Positions 1 to 4,962 of a stretch of DNA of 7,543 nucleotides are shown in pieces (within the stretch, counting starts at the first letter, position 1; each line of letters begins with the position of its first letter). The notes below the pieces were generated by a model. The model did not search any database and was not told where the DNA came from. It saw only the letters and a program-made list of their open reading frames with translations. A program made the position numbers and the translations under genes. The stretch lies in NCBI GenBank assembly GCA_013153555.1, contig JAADEF010000072.1:1-7543 (forward strand). The letters run 5' to 3'. Source of the DNA: Candidatus Nanohalarchaeota archaeon. GTDB lineage: Archaea > EX4484-52 > JAADEF01.

Positions 1-265
1 CTGCCATAATAGATAAATTACCCTTGTCATCTAATTTTAACTTTAATTTTACAGGAAGCTCAATCATAATACGGGAATTGCTTGGAGCAGACAAAGCAAC
101 ATAACCTGCTTGAATCAATCCATCAAAATTAGTATGCACTAAGTAATAATAACCTTCACACATAGAAGCAACATGATGCTTATAAACTGCCATTAAAAAG
201 GTTGCTAACACAATACTCATGCCAATACCTACTGCAATTGCATATTCGGATCCTTTATACTTCAT
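1..265 (-). CDS. Membrane-anchored hypothetical protein, N-terminal part (truncated by window edge)
   Basis: I do not recognise this family. Reading the minus strand from the ATG at 265 gives 88 uninterrupted codons up to the edge, so the 3' end is missing. The protein starts MKYKGSEYAIAVGIGM; a hydrophobic helix covers about residues 9-28 and is followed by KHH. The rest is mixed polar and hydrophobic, with beta-like alternation near ELPVKLKLKLDD. A short basic start, KG and a helix resemble archaeal class III (pilin-type) signal peptides. However, the glutamate sits at +2 after the glycine rather than the usual +5, so I do not call it a pilin. It could equally be a simple N-terminally anchored surface protein. 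It diverges from the glycogen synthase gene across 37 bases, with its own TATA-like box and no Shine-Dalgarno. Confidence 0.6.
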   Translation of the reverse strand, partial: MKYKGSEYAIAVGIGMSIVLATFLMAVYKHHVASMCEGYYYLVHTNFDGLIQAGYVALSAPSNSRIMIELPVKLKLKLDDKGNLSIMA

Positions 266-267
266 AC

Positions 268-280
268 AATTATATATGTA
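268..280 (+). promoter_or_regulatory. TATA-like box for the glycogen synthase unit
   Basis: The stretch AATTATATATGTA is centred about 29 bases before the ATG at 303. That fits an archaeal TATA box driving a leaderless or nearly leaderless transcript. No Shine-Dalgarno precedes the ATG, which agrees. The position is inferred from spacing only, and such A/T-rich strings are common in this genome. Confidence 0.45.
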
Positions 281-290
281 TTGAAAGAAA

Positions 291-299
291 ATAATATAG
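291..299 (-). promoter_or_regulatory. TATA-like box for the divergent minus-strand gene
   Basis: On the minus strand this reads CTATATTAT, centred about 30 bases before the ATG at 265. A start roughly 26 bases downstream would leave a leader of only a few bases. It lies between the plus-strand TATA-like box and the glycogen synthase start codon, so the two divergent promoters are interleaved. Confidence 0.35.
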
Positions 300-302
300 T
301 TT

Positions 303-2051
303 ATGGTTAAAGTATATGAAGTAAGTTACGAAGTATGCAATAAAGTAGGAGGTATTTATACAGTGTTAAAATCAAAAGCTAAATATTTAGTTAATAAATA
401 TGGAGACAACTATACTACCATAGGACCTGCTATAAATAAAGAACAGATAGCTTATGAATTCGAAATAGATGAAAAAGAAACTCAAAACTTGCCAGAAATA
501 GGAGAAGGTATTAAAATAATGGTGGGTAGATGGCTAATAGAAGGCTCGCCAAAAACAATTCTCATAGACTACTCCTCTTTATGGGCTAAAAAAAATGAAA
601 TAAAATACGGGTTTTGGGATAAATGGAAAATAGATTCTTTAAGAGCAGGACCAGATTTTGAGGATCCACTCTTATTTAGTTATGCAGTTGCTAAAGTAAT
701 TGAAAAAATAGCTCCTTCAAACAGCATCATTCATCTTCACGAATGGCTTACAGGCGGAGCATTACTTATGTTAAAGGACAAATATCCAACCATATTTACC
801 ACTCATGCAACAATGCTGGGACGGGTTTTAGCAAACTACCTTGACAACTTTAACTTATTCATTAAAAATCATTTAGAAAGAGGAGAAACAGTAAGTGATA
901 AATTTGCATATGATTACGGCATAGAAGCAAAACATTTAATGGAAAAAGCATCAGTTAAAAATGCAAAAGTATTCACCACTGTATCGGATGTTACTAACGA
1001 AGAATGTAAAGCAATACATGGAAGGGAAGCAGATGTTTTATTGTATAATGGTCTGGATGTTGAAAAATACCCTTCCATAGAAGAATTAGCATATCACCAC
1101 AAACAAAGCAAGCACAAATTCTTTGAGTTTTTAAGGACATTGTTTTACCCATACTATCATCTGCACATCACACCCCAAGACAGAGTCATATTTATTTCAG
1201 GAAGGTATGAATTTAAAAATAAAGGAATAGATTTGTTCATAGATGCTTTAGGAAAAGTAAATGAAGAATTAAAAAAAGAAAAAGAATCTCGCAATATTTA
1301 TGCATTCTTTTTCATACCAACAAGCATTAAAGGAGAAAAAAGAAAAGTTGTAGAGAATGTACTTTTATATCATTTTCTTAAAACCTCACTGAGAAAAAAA
1401 ATAGAAGAAAAACTTCCTTATCTCATCGAAGATATATTTTTTGAAGAGAATCAGTATGATTTAAAACACAACATCCACACAGATATGAAAACAATAATTG
1501 CCAAAATAAAAAATAATAAATATGAAGAAGTTCCTCTCACTGTTTTTGAGTTAGGATATGATGAATCACAAGATCTCATAATTCAGCGATTCAAACAAAA
1601 AGGATTATTAAATAGAAAAGAAGATAAAATAAAAGTGATATTTTATCCCGCATACCTTTCTCCTTCAGACAGGCTTCTTAATATGAGCTATTATGAAGCA
1701 GTTAGAGGTGCTAGCATAGGTGTATTTCCTTCTCTTTATGAACCTTGGGGTTATACGCCTGTTGAAGCTATTGCTAACGGATCAATAGCTATCACCTCTT
1801 CCACTACTGGTTTCGCCAAATATTTACAAAAAAATAACATACCTCACAAGGGTGTGTACATAATAGACAGAGAAAAGAAAAGCTATGCAGAAAGCGTAAA
1901 AGAATTAGCATCTGTACTGAAAAAGCTTGTTCTTATGAGCAAAAGAGAAATAGCTCAAGAAAAATACTTAGGAAAAGAGTTAAGCTATCAATTTGGTTGG
2001 GATAAATTCATCACATATTACTTTGAAGCACATAAAAAAGCCCTGCAATAA
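303..2051 (+). CDS. Glycogen synthase, eukaryotic-type GT3 family
   Basis: A cytosolic glucosyltransferase predicted to extend alpha-1,4-glucan from a nucleotide-glucose donor, by a retaining mechanism with a GT-B fold. The 582 residues follow animal and fungal glycogen synthase almost motif by motif: EVCNKVGGIYTVLKSKAK (10-27, donor loop), GRWLIEG (75-81), HEWLTGG (146-152), TTHATMLGR (166-174), FTTVSDVT (224-231), NGLDV (249-253), GRYEFKNKG (300-308) and YEPWGYTPVEA (479-489). The last carries the catalytic pair E480 and E488 in E-x7-E spacing. The length covers the catalytic core only, without the phosphorylated tails of eukaryotic enzymes. The C-terminal arginine cluster that binds glucose-6-phosphate in eukaryotes is poorly kept (546-566). 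It is not the GlgA (GT5) type. The start is the first ATG, leaderless, and homology begins at residue 3. A small membrane-protein gene follows after 17 bases, probably in one transcript. Confidence 0.93.
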   Translation: MVKVYEVSYEVCNKVGGIYTVLKSKAKYLVNKYGDNYTTIGPAINKEQIAYEFEIDEKETQNLPEIGEGIKIMVGRWLIEGSPKTILIDYSSLWAKKNEIKYGFWDKWKIDSLRAGPDFEDPLLFSYAVAKVIEKIAPSNSIIHLHEWLTGGALLMLKDKYPTIFTTHATMLGRVLANYLDNFNLFIKNHLERGETVSDKFAYDYGIEAKHLMEKASVKNAKVFTTVSDVTNEECKAIHGREADVLLYNGLDVEKYPSIEELAYHHKQSKHKFFEFLRTLFYPYYHLHITPQDRVIFISGRYEFKNKGIDLFIDALGKVNEELKKEKESRNIYAFFFIPTSIKGEKRKVVENVLLYHFLKTSLRKKIEEKLPYLIEDIFFEENQYDLKHNIHTDMKTIIAKIKNNKYEEVPLTVFELGYDESQDLIIQRFKQKGLLNRKEDKIKVIFYPAYLSPSDRLLNMSYYEAVRGASIGVFPSLYEPWGYTPVEAIANGSIAITSSTTGFAKYLQKNNIPHKGVYIIDREKKSYAESVKELASVLKKLVLMSKREIAQEKYLGKELSYQFGWDKFITYYFEAHKKALQ

Positions 2052-2054
2052 AAA

Positions 2055-2060
2055 GGGGGT
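2055..2060 (+). promoter_or_regulatory. Ribosome binding site for the 91-residue membrane protein
   Basis: GGGGGT lies between the glycogen synthase stop codon and the ATG at 2069, with 8 bases of spacing in an otherwise A-rich gap. It is an imperfect match to the archaeal GGAGGTGA consensus. It supports both the start at 2069 and translation from a shared message. Confidence 0.5.
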
Positions 2061-2068
2061 AATAAAAA

Positions 2069-2344
2069 ATGAACGCTTTTTTAACTGCACTTATATCATT
2101 AATAAGCAATGTCATTAGTAGCTTCCTTTATTTGTTTTTTGCATTTTTCCAATCATTTATAGACATGACTCGTGCATTAAAGCAAGCTTCATTATCTCAA
2201 CAACTCATCATTCTATTCACTCTTGCATTAATGATGTGGTTTGTAGGTAAGTTTTTTATATCTTCTTTGAAATCTTTGGCATTCATCGTTTTAGGTATTC
2301 TTTTCATCTTACTTACAGTAATAATTTTAAATTCTTTGGCTTAA
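2069..2344 (+). CDS. Small three-helix membrane protein, function unknown
   Basis: I do not recognise this 91-residue protein. It is very hydrophobic, with helices at about residues 3-32, 45-66 and 68-90. The first may be a long amphipathic-to-transmembrane helix. A short polar linker (MTRALKQASLSQQ, 33-45) separates helices 1 and 2, and GKFFISSLK separates 2 and 3. It has no cysteine, no signal-peptide cleavage pattern and no catalytic motif. A ribosome site (2055-2060) and a 17-base gap put it in the glycogen synthase transcript. Holin-like, pore or anchoring roles can be imagined but nothing in the sequence picks one. Its last codons overlap a probable promoter for the tRNA-Arg gene that starts 16 bases after its stop. 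Confidence 0.7.
   Translation: MNAFLTALISLISNVISSFLYLFFAFFQSFIDMTRALKQASLSQQLIILFTLALMMWFVGKFFISSLKSLAFIVLGILFILLTVIILNSLA
2323..2332 (+). promoter_or_regulatory. Possible TATA box for tRNA-Arg inside the end of the membrane-protein gene
   Basis: AATTTTAAAT is centred about 33 bases before the tRNA 5' end, so initiation about 26 bases downstream would leave a leader of roughly 7 bases for RNase P to remove. It lies within the last seven codons or so of the preceding gene. Read-through from that gene is the alternative. Confidence 0.35.
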
Positions 2345-2360
2345 TAAAGTATGATGTAAA

Positions 2361-2434
2361 GGGCCTGTGGTGTAGCTTGGTTAGCACAAGGGCTTGCGGA
2401 GCCCTTAGCCTGGGTTCAAATCCCAGCAGGCCCG
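2361..2434 (+). tRNA. tRNA-Arg (anticodon GCG)
   Basis: A complete cloverleaf of 74 bases. The acceptor GGGCCTG pairs fully with CAGGCCC. The D stem is GTGT/GCAC around a loop holding the invariant AG and GG. The anticodon stem is AGGGC/GCCCT with loop TTGCGGA, so the anticodon is GCG and reads CGC and CGU. The variable loop is four bases, and the T arm is CTGGG-TTCAAAT-CCCAG. The discriminator is G. CCA is not encoded and there is no intron. G34 rather than A34 (inosine) for the CGN box is the archaeal pattern. Confidence 0.95.
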
Positions 2435-2539
2435 TAATCAGTTTCCTCTAATTCTAACTCAGCAAAACCATACATATATTCCATACATTCTTATCAACAA
2501 TATAAGAAACTAGTAAAAAACATAACACATACATAAAGA
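2435..2539. other. Convergent spacer between tRNA-Arg and tRNA-Pro
   Basis: These 105 A/T-rich bases separate the ends of two convergent tRNA genes. I see no ORF, hairpin or repeat of note. The pyrimidine-rich run after tRNA-Arg (GTTTCCTCTAATTCT) is at best a weak terminator for the plus strand. On the minus strand a T6 run serves tRNA-Pro (listed separately). Confidence 0.5.
2515..2520 (-). terminator. Oligo-T terminator downstream of tRNA-Pro
   Basis: Six consecutive T on the minus strand, about 20 bases past the tRNA-Pro 3' end. Archaeal RNA polymerase commonly stops at such T runs without needing a hairpin. The call rests on position and composition only. Confidence 0.4.
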
Positions 2540-2614
2540 TGGGGTCGCCCGGATTTGAACCGGGGTCCCAGGCTCCCAAAGCCCGTAGGATGGACCAAGC
2601 TACCCTACGACCCC
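2540..2614 (-). tRNA. tRNA-Pro (anticodon TGG)
   Basis: A complete 75-base cloverleaf. Acceptor GGGGTCG pairs with CGACCCC. The D stem pairs G10-T25, G11-C24 and G12-C23, with a T13/T22 mismatch. The anticodon stem is CGGGC/GCCTG with loop TTTGGGA, giving anticodon TGG. The T arm is CCCGG-TTCAAAT-CCGGG. The discriminator is A, CCA is not encoded and there is no intron. The first pair G1-C72 is the archaeal and eukaryotic form; bacterial tRNA-Pro normally has C1-G72. Confidence 0.95.
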
Positions 2615-2639
2615 TCTAATTACCTTACAAAAATAAAAG

Positions 2640-2656
2640 CATAAAAATTTAAAAAA
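2640..2656 (-). promoter_or_regulatory. T-rich spacer: end of tRNA-Ser and possible TATA box of tRNA-Pro
   Basis: Read on the minus strand, a T6 run follows 10 bases after the tRNA-Ser 3' end and runs into AAATTTTTATG. The T6 could end the tRNA-Ser transcript. The TTTAAATTTTTAT part lies about 30-40 bases before tRNA-Pro and could be its TATA box. Co-transcription of both tRNAs across the 52-base spacer remains possible. Confidence 0.3.
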
Positions 2657-2666
2657 CCTACATTAA

Positions 2667-2750
2667 CGCCGGGGGAGGGATTCGAACCCTCGCTCCCAAA
2701 AGGGAACAGGTTCTCCAGACCTGCGCCATACCTGGCTAGGCGACCCCGGC
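2667..2750 (-). tRNA. tRNA-Ser (anticodon GGA)
   Basis: A class II tRNA of 84 bases. Acceptor GCCGGGG pairs fully with CCCCGGC. The D stem is GCC/GGC. The anticodon stem is CAGGT/ACCTG with loop CTGGAGA, so the anticodon is GGA (reads UCC and UCU). A long variable arm forms TCCC-TTTT-GGGA. The T arm is GAGGG-TTCGAAT-CCCTC. The G discriminator and long arm are serine identity features. CCA is not encoded and there is no intron. The GCC start is typical of archaeal and eukaryotic tRNA-Ser. It lies only 13 bases after the stop of the glycosyltransferase gene on the same strand. Confidence 0.95.
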
Positions 2751-2763
2751 ACAAAGCCACTAA

Positions 2764-3861
2764 TTAATCTTCTTCCAGCAATTTTTTAAAAATTTCAGAA
2801 ATCTTTTCTACAACCTCCTCAGGTTTATATAAATTCAACATTTTAGTATTATAAAGAACCACAGGAGGTGCGTTCAAAATACGAGTAAGCTCCATCTCGT
2901 CTTTAAAATACATGTTAGATGGAAAACTTAACTCTTTATGGGCGGGTATATCACTTACATACACAGGAATACCAAAGCTCATGGCCTCTAAAACAACATT
3001 AGGTGTGCCTTCGTGAGAAGAAGGCAATACAAACATATAAGCATTACTGTAAAGTGCGTTTAACTGCTTTCTAGGAACACTACCTGTAAAAATTATTAAA
3101 TCCTTCAAAGGTTTGCTCATATCTTTAAGCTTTTTAAAGTAAGCAACTTGATCCTCACCTCCTGCAATAACTAATTTAATGCCTTTTTTAGGTAATTCTG
3201 ACTGCATATAAGAGGAGATTAACCACTCGAATCTTTTTTCAGGAGTTATTCTTCCAACAGACAGCACATACCCTTTATTTTTTAATTTTAGCTTTGAAAG
3301 AATAGACCTATCTTGCTGATTACTTTTAATTAAAACATTAGGCACATAAATTATGCGAGCATTCTTATACTCTTTTTGTAAATAATCTTTATACCTTTTA
3401 GCAACTACGATCACCACATCTGCATACTTAACCCCTATTTTTTCTGCTAGTTTTAATATCCTCCTGCCGATTTTCCCCCATTTAGGATAAATATAATCCT
3501 GAGATCTGTAATGTAAAACTATTTTAGTATGGCGGTTTAATCGTATTAAAGGTAAAAACAAAGCAGAACCTATGCCTTGAACATGCACTAAATCATATTT
3601 CTTAAATAAAGCATAAAGTGAAGCAAAAAAACTATACACTACTTTTTCCACTTTTTTTGAAGGAAAAGAAGGAAAAGGAATGACATTACAGTGTTTCCAT
3701 TTCTTATTTTTTTGATATTTTCTCATTACAGCAACATCAATATCATATTCTCTACACAACAAAGGATACACTACTTCTACCTGTTTTTCAATACCTCCTT
3801 GAAAATTAGGGACGGCCCTAGCACCAATAACAAACAGCTTAGGTTTAGACATAACAGCCAT
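2764..3861 (-). CDS. GT4-family glycosyltransferase
   Basis: A GT-B glycosyltransferase (family 4) that should transfer a sugar from a nucleotide donor to a lipid-linked or surface glycan. The exact sugar cannot be read from the sequence. The N-terminal acceptor domain begins LFVIGARAVPNFQGGIEKQVE (9-29), with the glycine-rich loop typical of GT4. The donor domain begins near LSVGRITPEKR (200-210). The E-x7-E motif lies in HEGTPNVVLEAMSFGIPV, with E284 and E292. No transmembrane segment is evident, so it probably works at the inner membrane face. Two starts are possible, ATG 3861 and ATG 3852 (Met4). TATA-like strings fit either, and Met4 begins closer to the conserved core, so I slightly favour 3852. 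It stands alone in its unit, divergent from the radical SAM gene, with tRNA-Ser 13 bases downstream. Confidence 0.9.
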   Translation of the reverse strand: MAVMSKPKLFVIGARAVPNFQGGIEKQVEVVYPLLCREYDIDVAVMRKYQKNKKWKHCNVIPFPSFPSKKVEKVVYSFFASLYALFKKYDLVHVQGIGSALFLPLIRLNRHTKIVLHYRSQDYIYPKWGKIGRRILKLAEKIGVKYADVVIVVAKRYKDYLQKEYKNARIIYVPNVLIKSNQQDRSILSKLKLKNKGYVLSVGRITPEKRFEWLISSYMQSELPKKGIKLVIAGGEDQVAYFKKLKDMSKPLKDLIIFTGSVPRKQLNALYSNAYMFVLPSSHEGTPNVVLEAMSFGIPVYVSDIPAHKELSFPSNMYFKDEMELTRILNAPPVVLYNTKMLNLYKPEEVVEKISEIFKKLLEED

Positions 3862-3877
3862 ATTCCTTAGATTGTTT

Positions 3878-3892
3878 CTATAAATTTTAAAA
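3878..3892 (-). promoter_or_regulatory. TATA-like region for the GT4 gene
   Basis: On the minus strand this reads TTTTAAAATTTATAG. It can be parsed two ways. TTTTAAAATT is centred 27 bases before ATG 3861, and TTTATAG is centred about 29 bases before ATG 3852. Either parse would give a leaderless message. AAGGA (3868-3864) is too close to the first ATG to act as a ribosome site and rather far from the second. Confidence 0.4.
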
Positions 3893-3897
3893 ACTGC

Positions 3898-3910
3898 AAT
3901 TTATTAAAAA
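3898..3910 (+). promoter_or_regulatory. TATA-like box for the radical SAM gene
   Basis: AATTTATTAAAAA is centred about 27 bases before the ATG at 3931, the distance expected for a leaderless archaeal transcript. There is no Shine-Dalgarno before this ATG. The closer TATAAAATATAT string is only 2-11 bases from the ATG, too near to be the TATA box for this start. Confidence 0.45.
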
Positions 3911-3917
3911 CCCTCCG

Positions 3918-3934
3918 CCATATAAAATATATGG
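3918..3934. repeat. 17-base perfect inverted repeat over the radical SAM start codon
   Basis: CCATAT, a 5-base AAAAT spacer and ATATGG form a perfect 6+5+6 dyad. It sits just downstream of the predicted TATA box and covers the predicted transcription start and the ATG. That is where archaeal repressors often bind. A/T-rich dyads of this length also arise by chance, so the operator role is only a suggestion. Confidence 0.3.
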
Positions 3935-4962
3935 AGCTGTTATATGAAAAATTACCTGATGCTAAAATAAAATGTCTTGCATGTAAGCATTACTGCATCA
4001 TACCTGAAAATAAAACAGGTATATGTCATGTAAGAGCAAACATCAAAGGAGAACTAATGCTTCTAACACATAGAATGGTTGCAGCAAAACATCTTGATCC
4101 TATTGAAAAAAAGCCGTTTTATCATGTACTACCTCAAACACTTTCTTATTCCTTAGGAACTTTTGGCTGTAATTTTAGATGTTTGTTTTGTCAAAACTGG
4201 CAACTCAGTCAAATAATCAAAGAAGTTGCTAAGTATGATGCATTTAAGGCATCTAAATTTATTCAAACATATAGCTCACCGTTTTCACCAGAAGAAGTAG
4301 TAGAAAAAGCACTACAATTAAATGCAAAATCCATCGCCTACACTTATAATGAACCTACTATATGGGTAGAAGGCGTAAAAGAAATAGCAGTTTTAGCAAA
4401 AAAGCATGGTCTAAAAAACCTCATGGTTTCAAGTGGTTATGAAAGTGAAGAAACTCTAAATCTGTTGGAAGAAGTAGATGCATACAATATAGATTTGAAA
4501 AGCTTTTCTTCTGAATTCTACATCAATATCGTAGGCAGTAAATTAGAGAATGTTTTAGAAACCATCGAAAGCATACATAAAAGAAAAAAATGGATAGAAA
4601 TAACCACTCTTCTCATTCCGGGTAAAAACAATGATGAAAAGGAGCTAGAAGACATGGCATCATTTATTGCAGGTATAGATAAAAACATACCCTGGCACAT
4701 AAGTAGATTCCATCCTGATTATAAAATGACAGATGTGCCTCCAACACCTATCAAAGAGCTAGAAAAAGCCATTAGAATAGGGGAAGAAGCAGGCTTAAAT
4801 TATGTTTACATAGGCAATGTTCCAGGTCATGAAAAAGAGAATACTTACTGCCCTTGCTGTAATAAAATAGTTATAGAAAGATCTGGCTATGAAGTAAAAA
4901 ACCATCTCATAAAAGGAAAATGTCCTTACTGCTCATGTAAATTAGCAGGCATATGGGAATGA
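3931..4962 (+). CDS. amrS: AmmeMemoRadiSam-system radical SAM protein (AmrS-like)
   Basis: A radical SAM iron-sulfur enzyme, cytosolic, that should cleave S-adenosylmethionine to make a 5'-deoxyadenosyl radical. The family is named for its usual company, AMMECR1 and MEMO proteins. I know of no firmly settled substrate, and databases often mislabel it a pyruvate formate-lyase activating enzyme. It shows an N-terminal cysteine set (C15, C18, C22, C32), then HLDPIEKKPFYHVLP, then GTFGCNFRCLFCQNW with cluster cysteines C80, C84 and C87 in CX3CX2C spacing. YTYNEPTIW follows, then DLKSF. A C-terminal zinc-ribbon-like pair (C307, C309/C310 and C331, C334/C336) ends in the family's usual GIW. At 343 residues it is full length. 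Neither AMMECR1 nor MEMO is in view. Its last 37 bases overlap the permease gene end on the other strand. Confidence 0.88.
   Translation: MELLYEKLPDAKIKCLACKHYCIIPENKTGICHVRANIKGELMLLTHRMVAAKHLDPIEKKPFYHVLPQTLSYSLGTFGCNFRCLFCQNWQLSQIIKEVAKYDAFKASKFIQTYSSPFSPEEVVEKALQLNAKSIAYTYNEPTIWVEGVKEIAVLAKKHGLKNLMVSSGYESEETLNLLEEVDAYNIDLKSFSSEFYINIVGSKLENVLETIESIHKRKKWIEITTLLIPGKNNDEKELEDMASFIAGIDKNIPWHISRFHPDYKMTDVPPTPIKELEKAIRIGEEAGLNYVYIGNVPGHEKENTYCPCCNKIVIERSGYEVKNHLIKGKCPYCSCKLAGIWE

Noticed and set aside
303..2051. Bacterial GlgA (GT5) or a generic GT4 glycosyltransferase
   Set aside because: GRWLIEG, HEWLTGG, TTHATMLGR and YEPWGYTPVEA are GT3 motifs, and the N-terminus lacks the KTGGL loop of GlgA.
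2345..2763. tRNA cluster as an integration site with a mobile element
   Set aside because: No integrase, no duplicated tRNA 3' end and no direct repeat is visible on either side.
3920..3932. TATAAAATATAT string just before the radical SAM ATG taken as a TATA box
   Set aside because: It is too close to the ATG; transcription would start about 20 bases inside the gene and miss the conserved N-terminal region's start codon. The AATTTATTAAAAA string is correctly spaced.
4518..4700. 60-codon open frame on the minus strand
   Set aside because: It lies wholly inside the radical SAM gene, has a low-complexity serine/phenylalanine/leucine-rich sequence and no ribosome site; it is a shadow of the real gene.
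3931..4962. Pyruvate formate-lyase activating enzyme
   Set aside because: The N-terminal cysteine set, HLDPIEKKP segment and C-terminal zinc-ribbon ending in GIW are those of the AmmeMemoRadiSam protein; no pyruvate formate-lyase gene is nearby.
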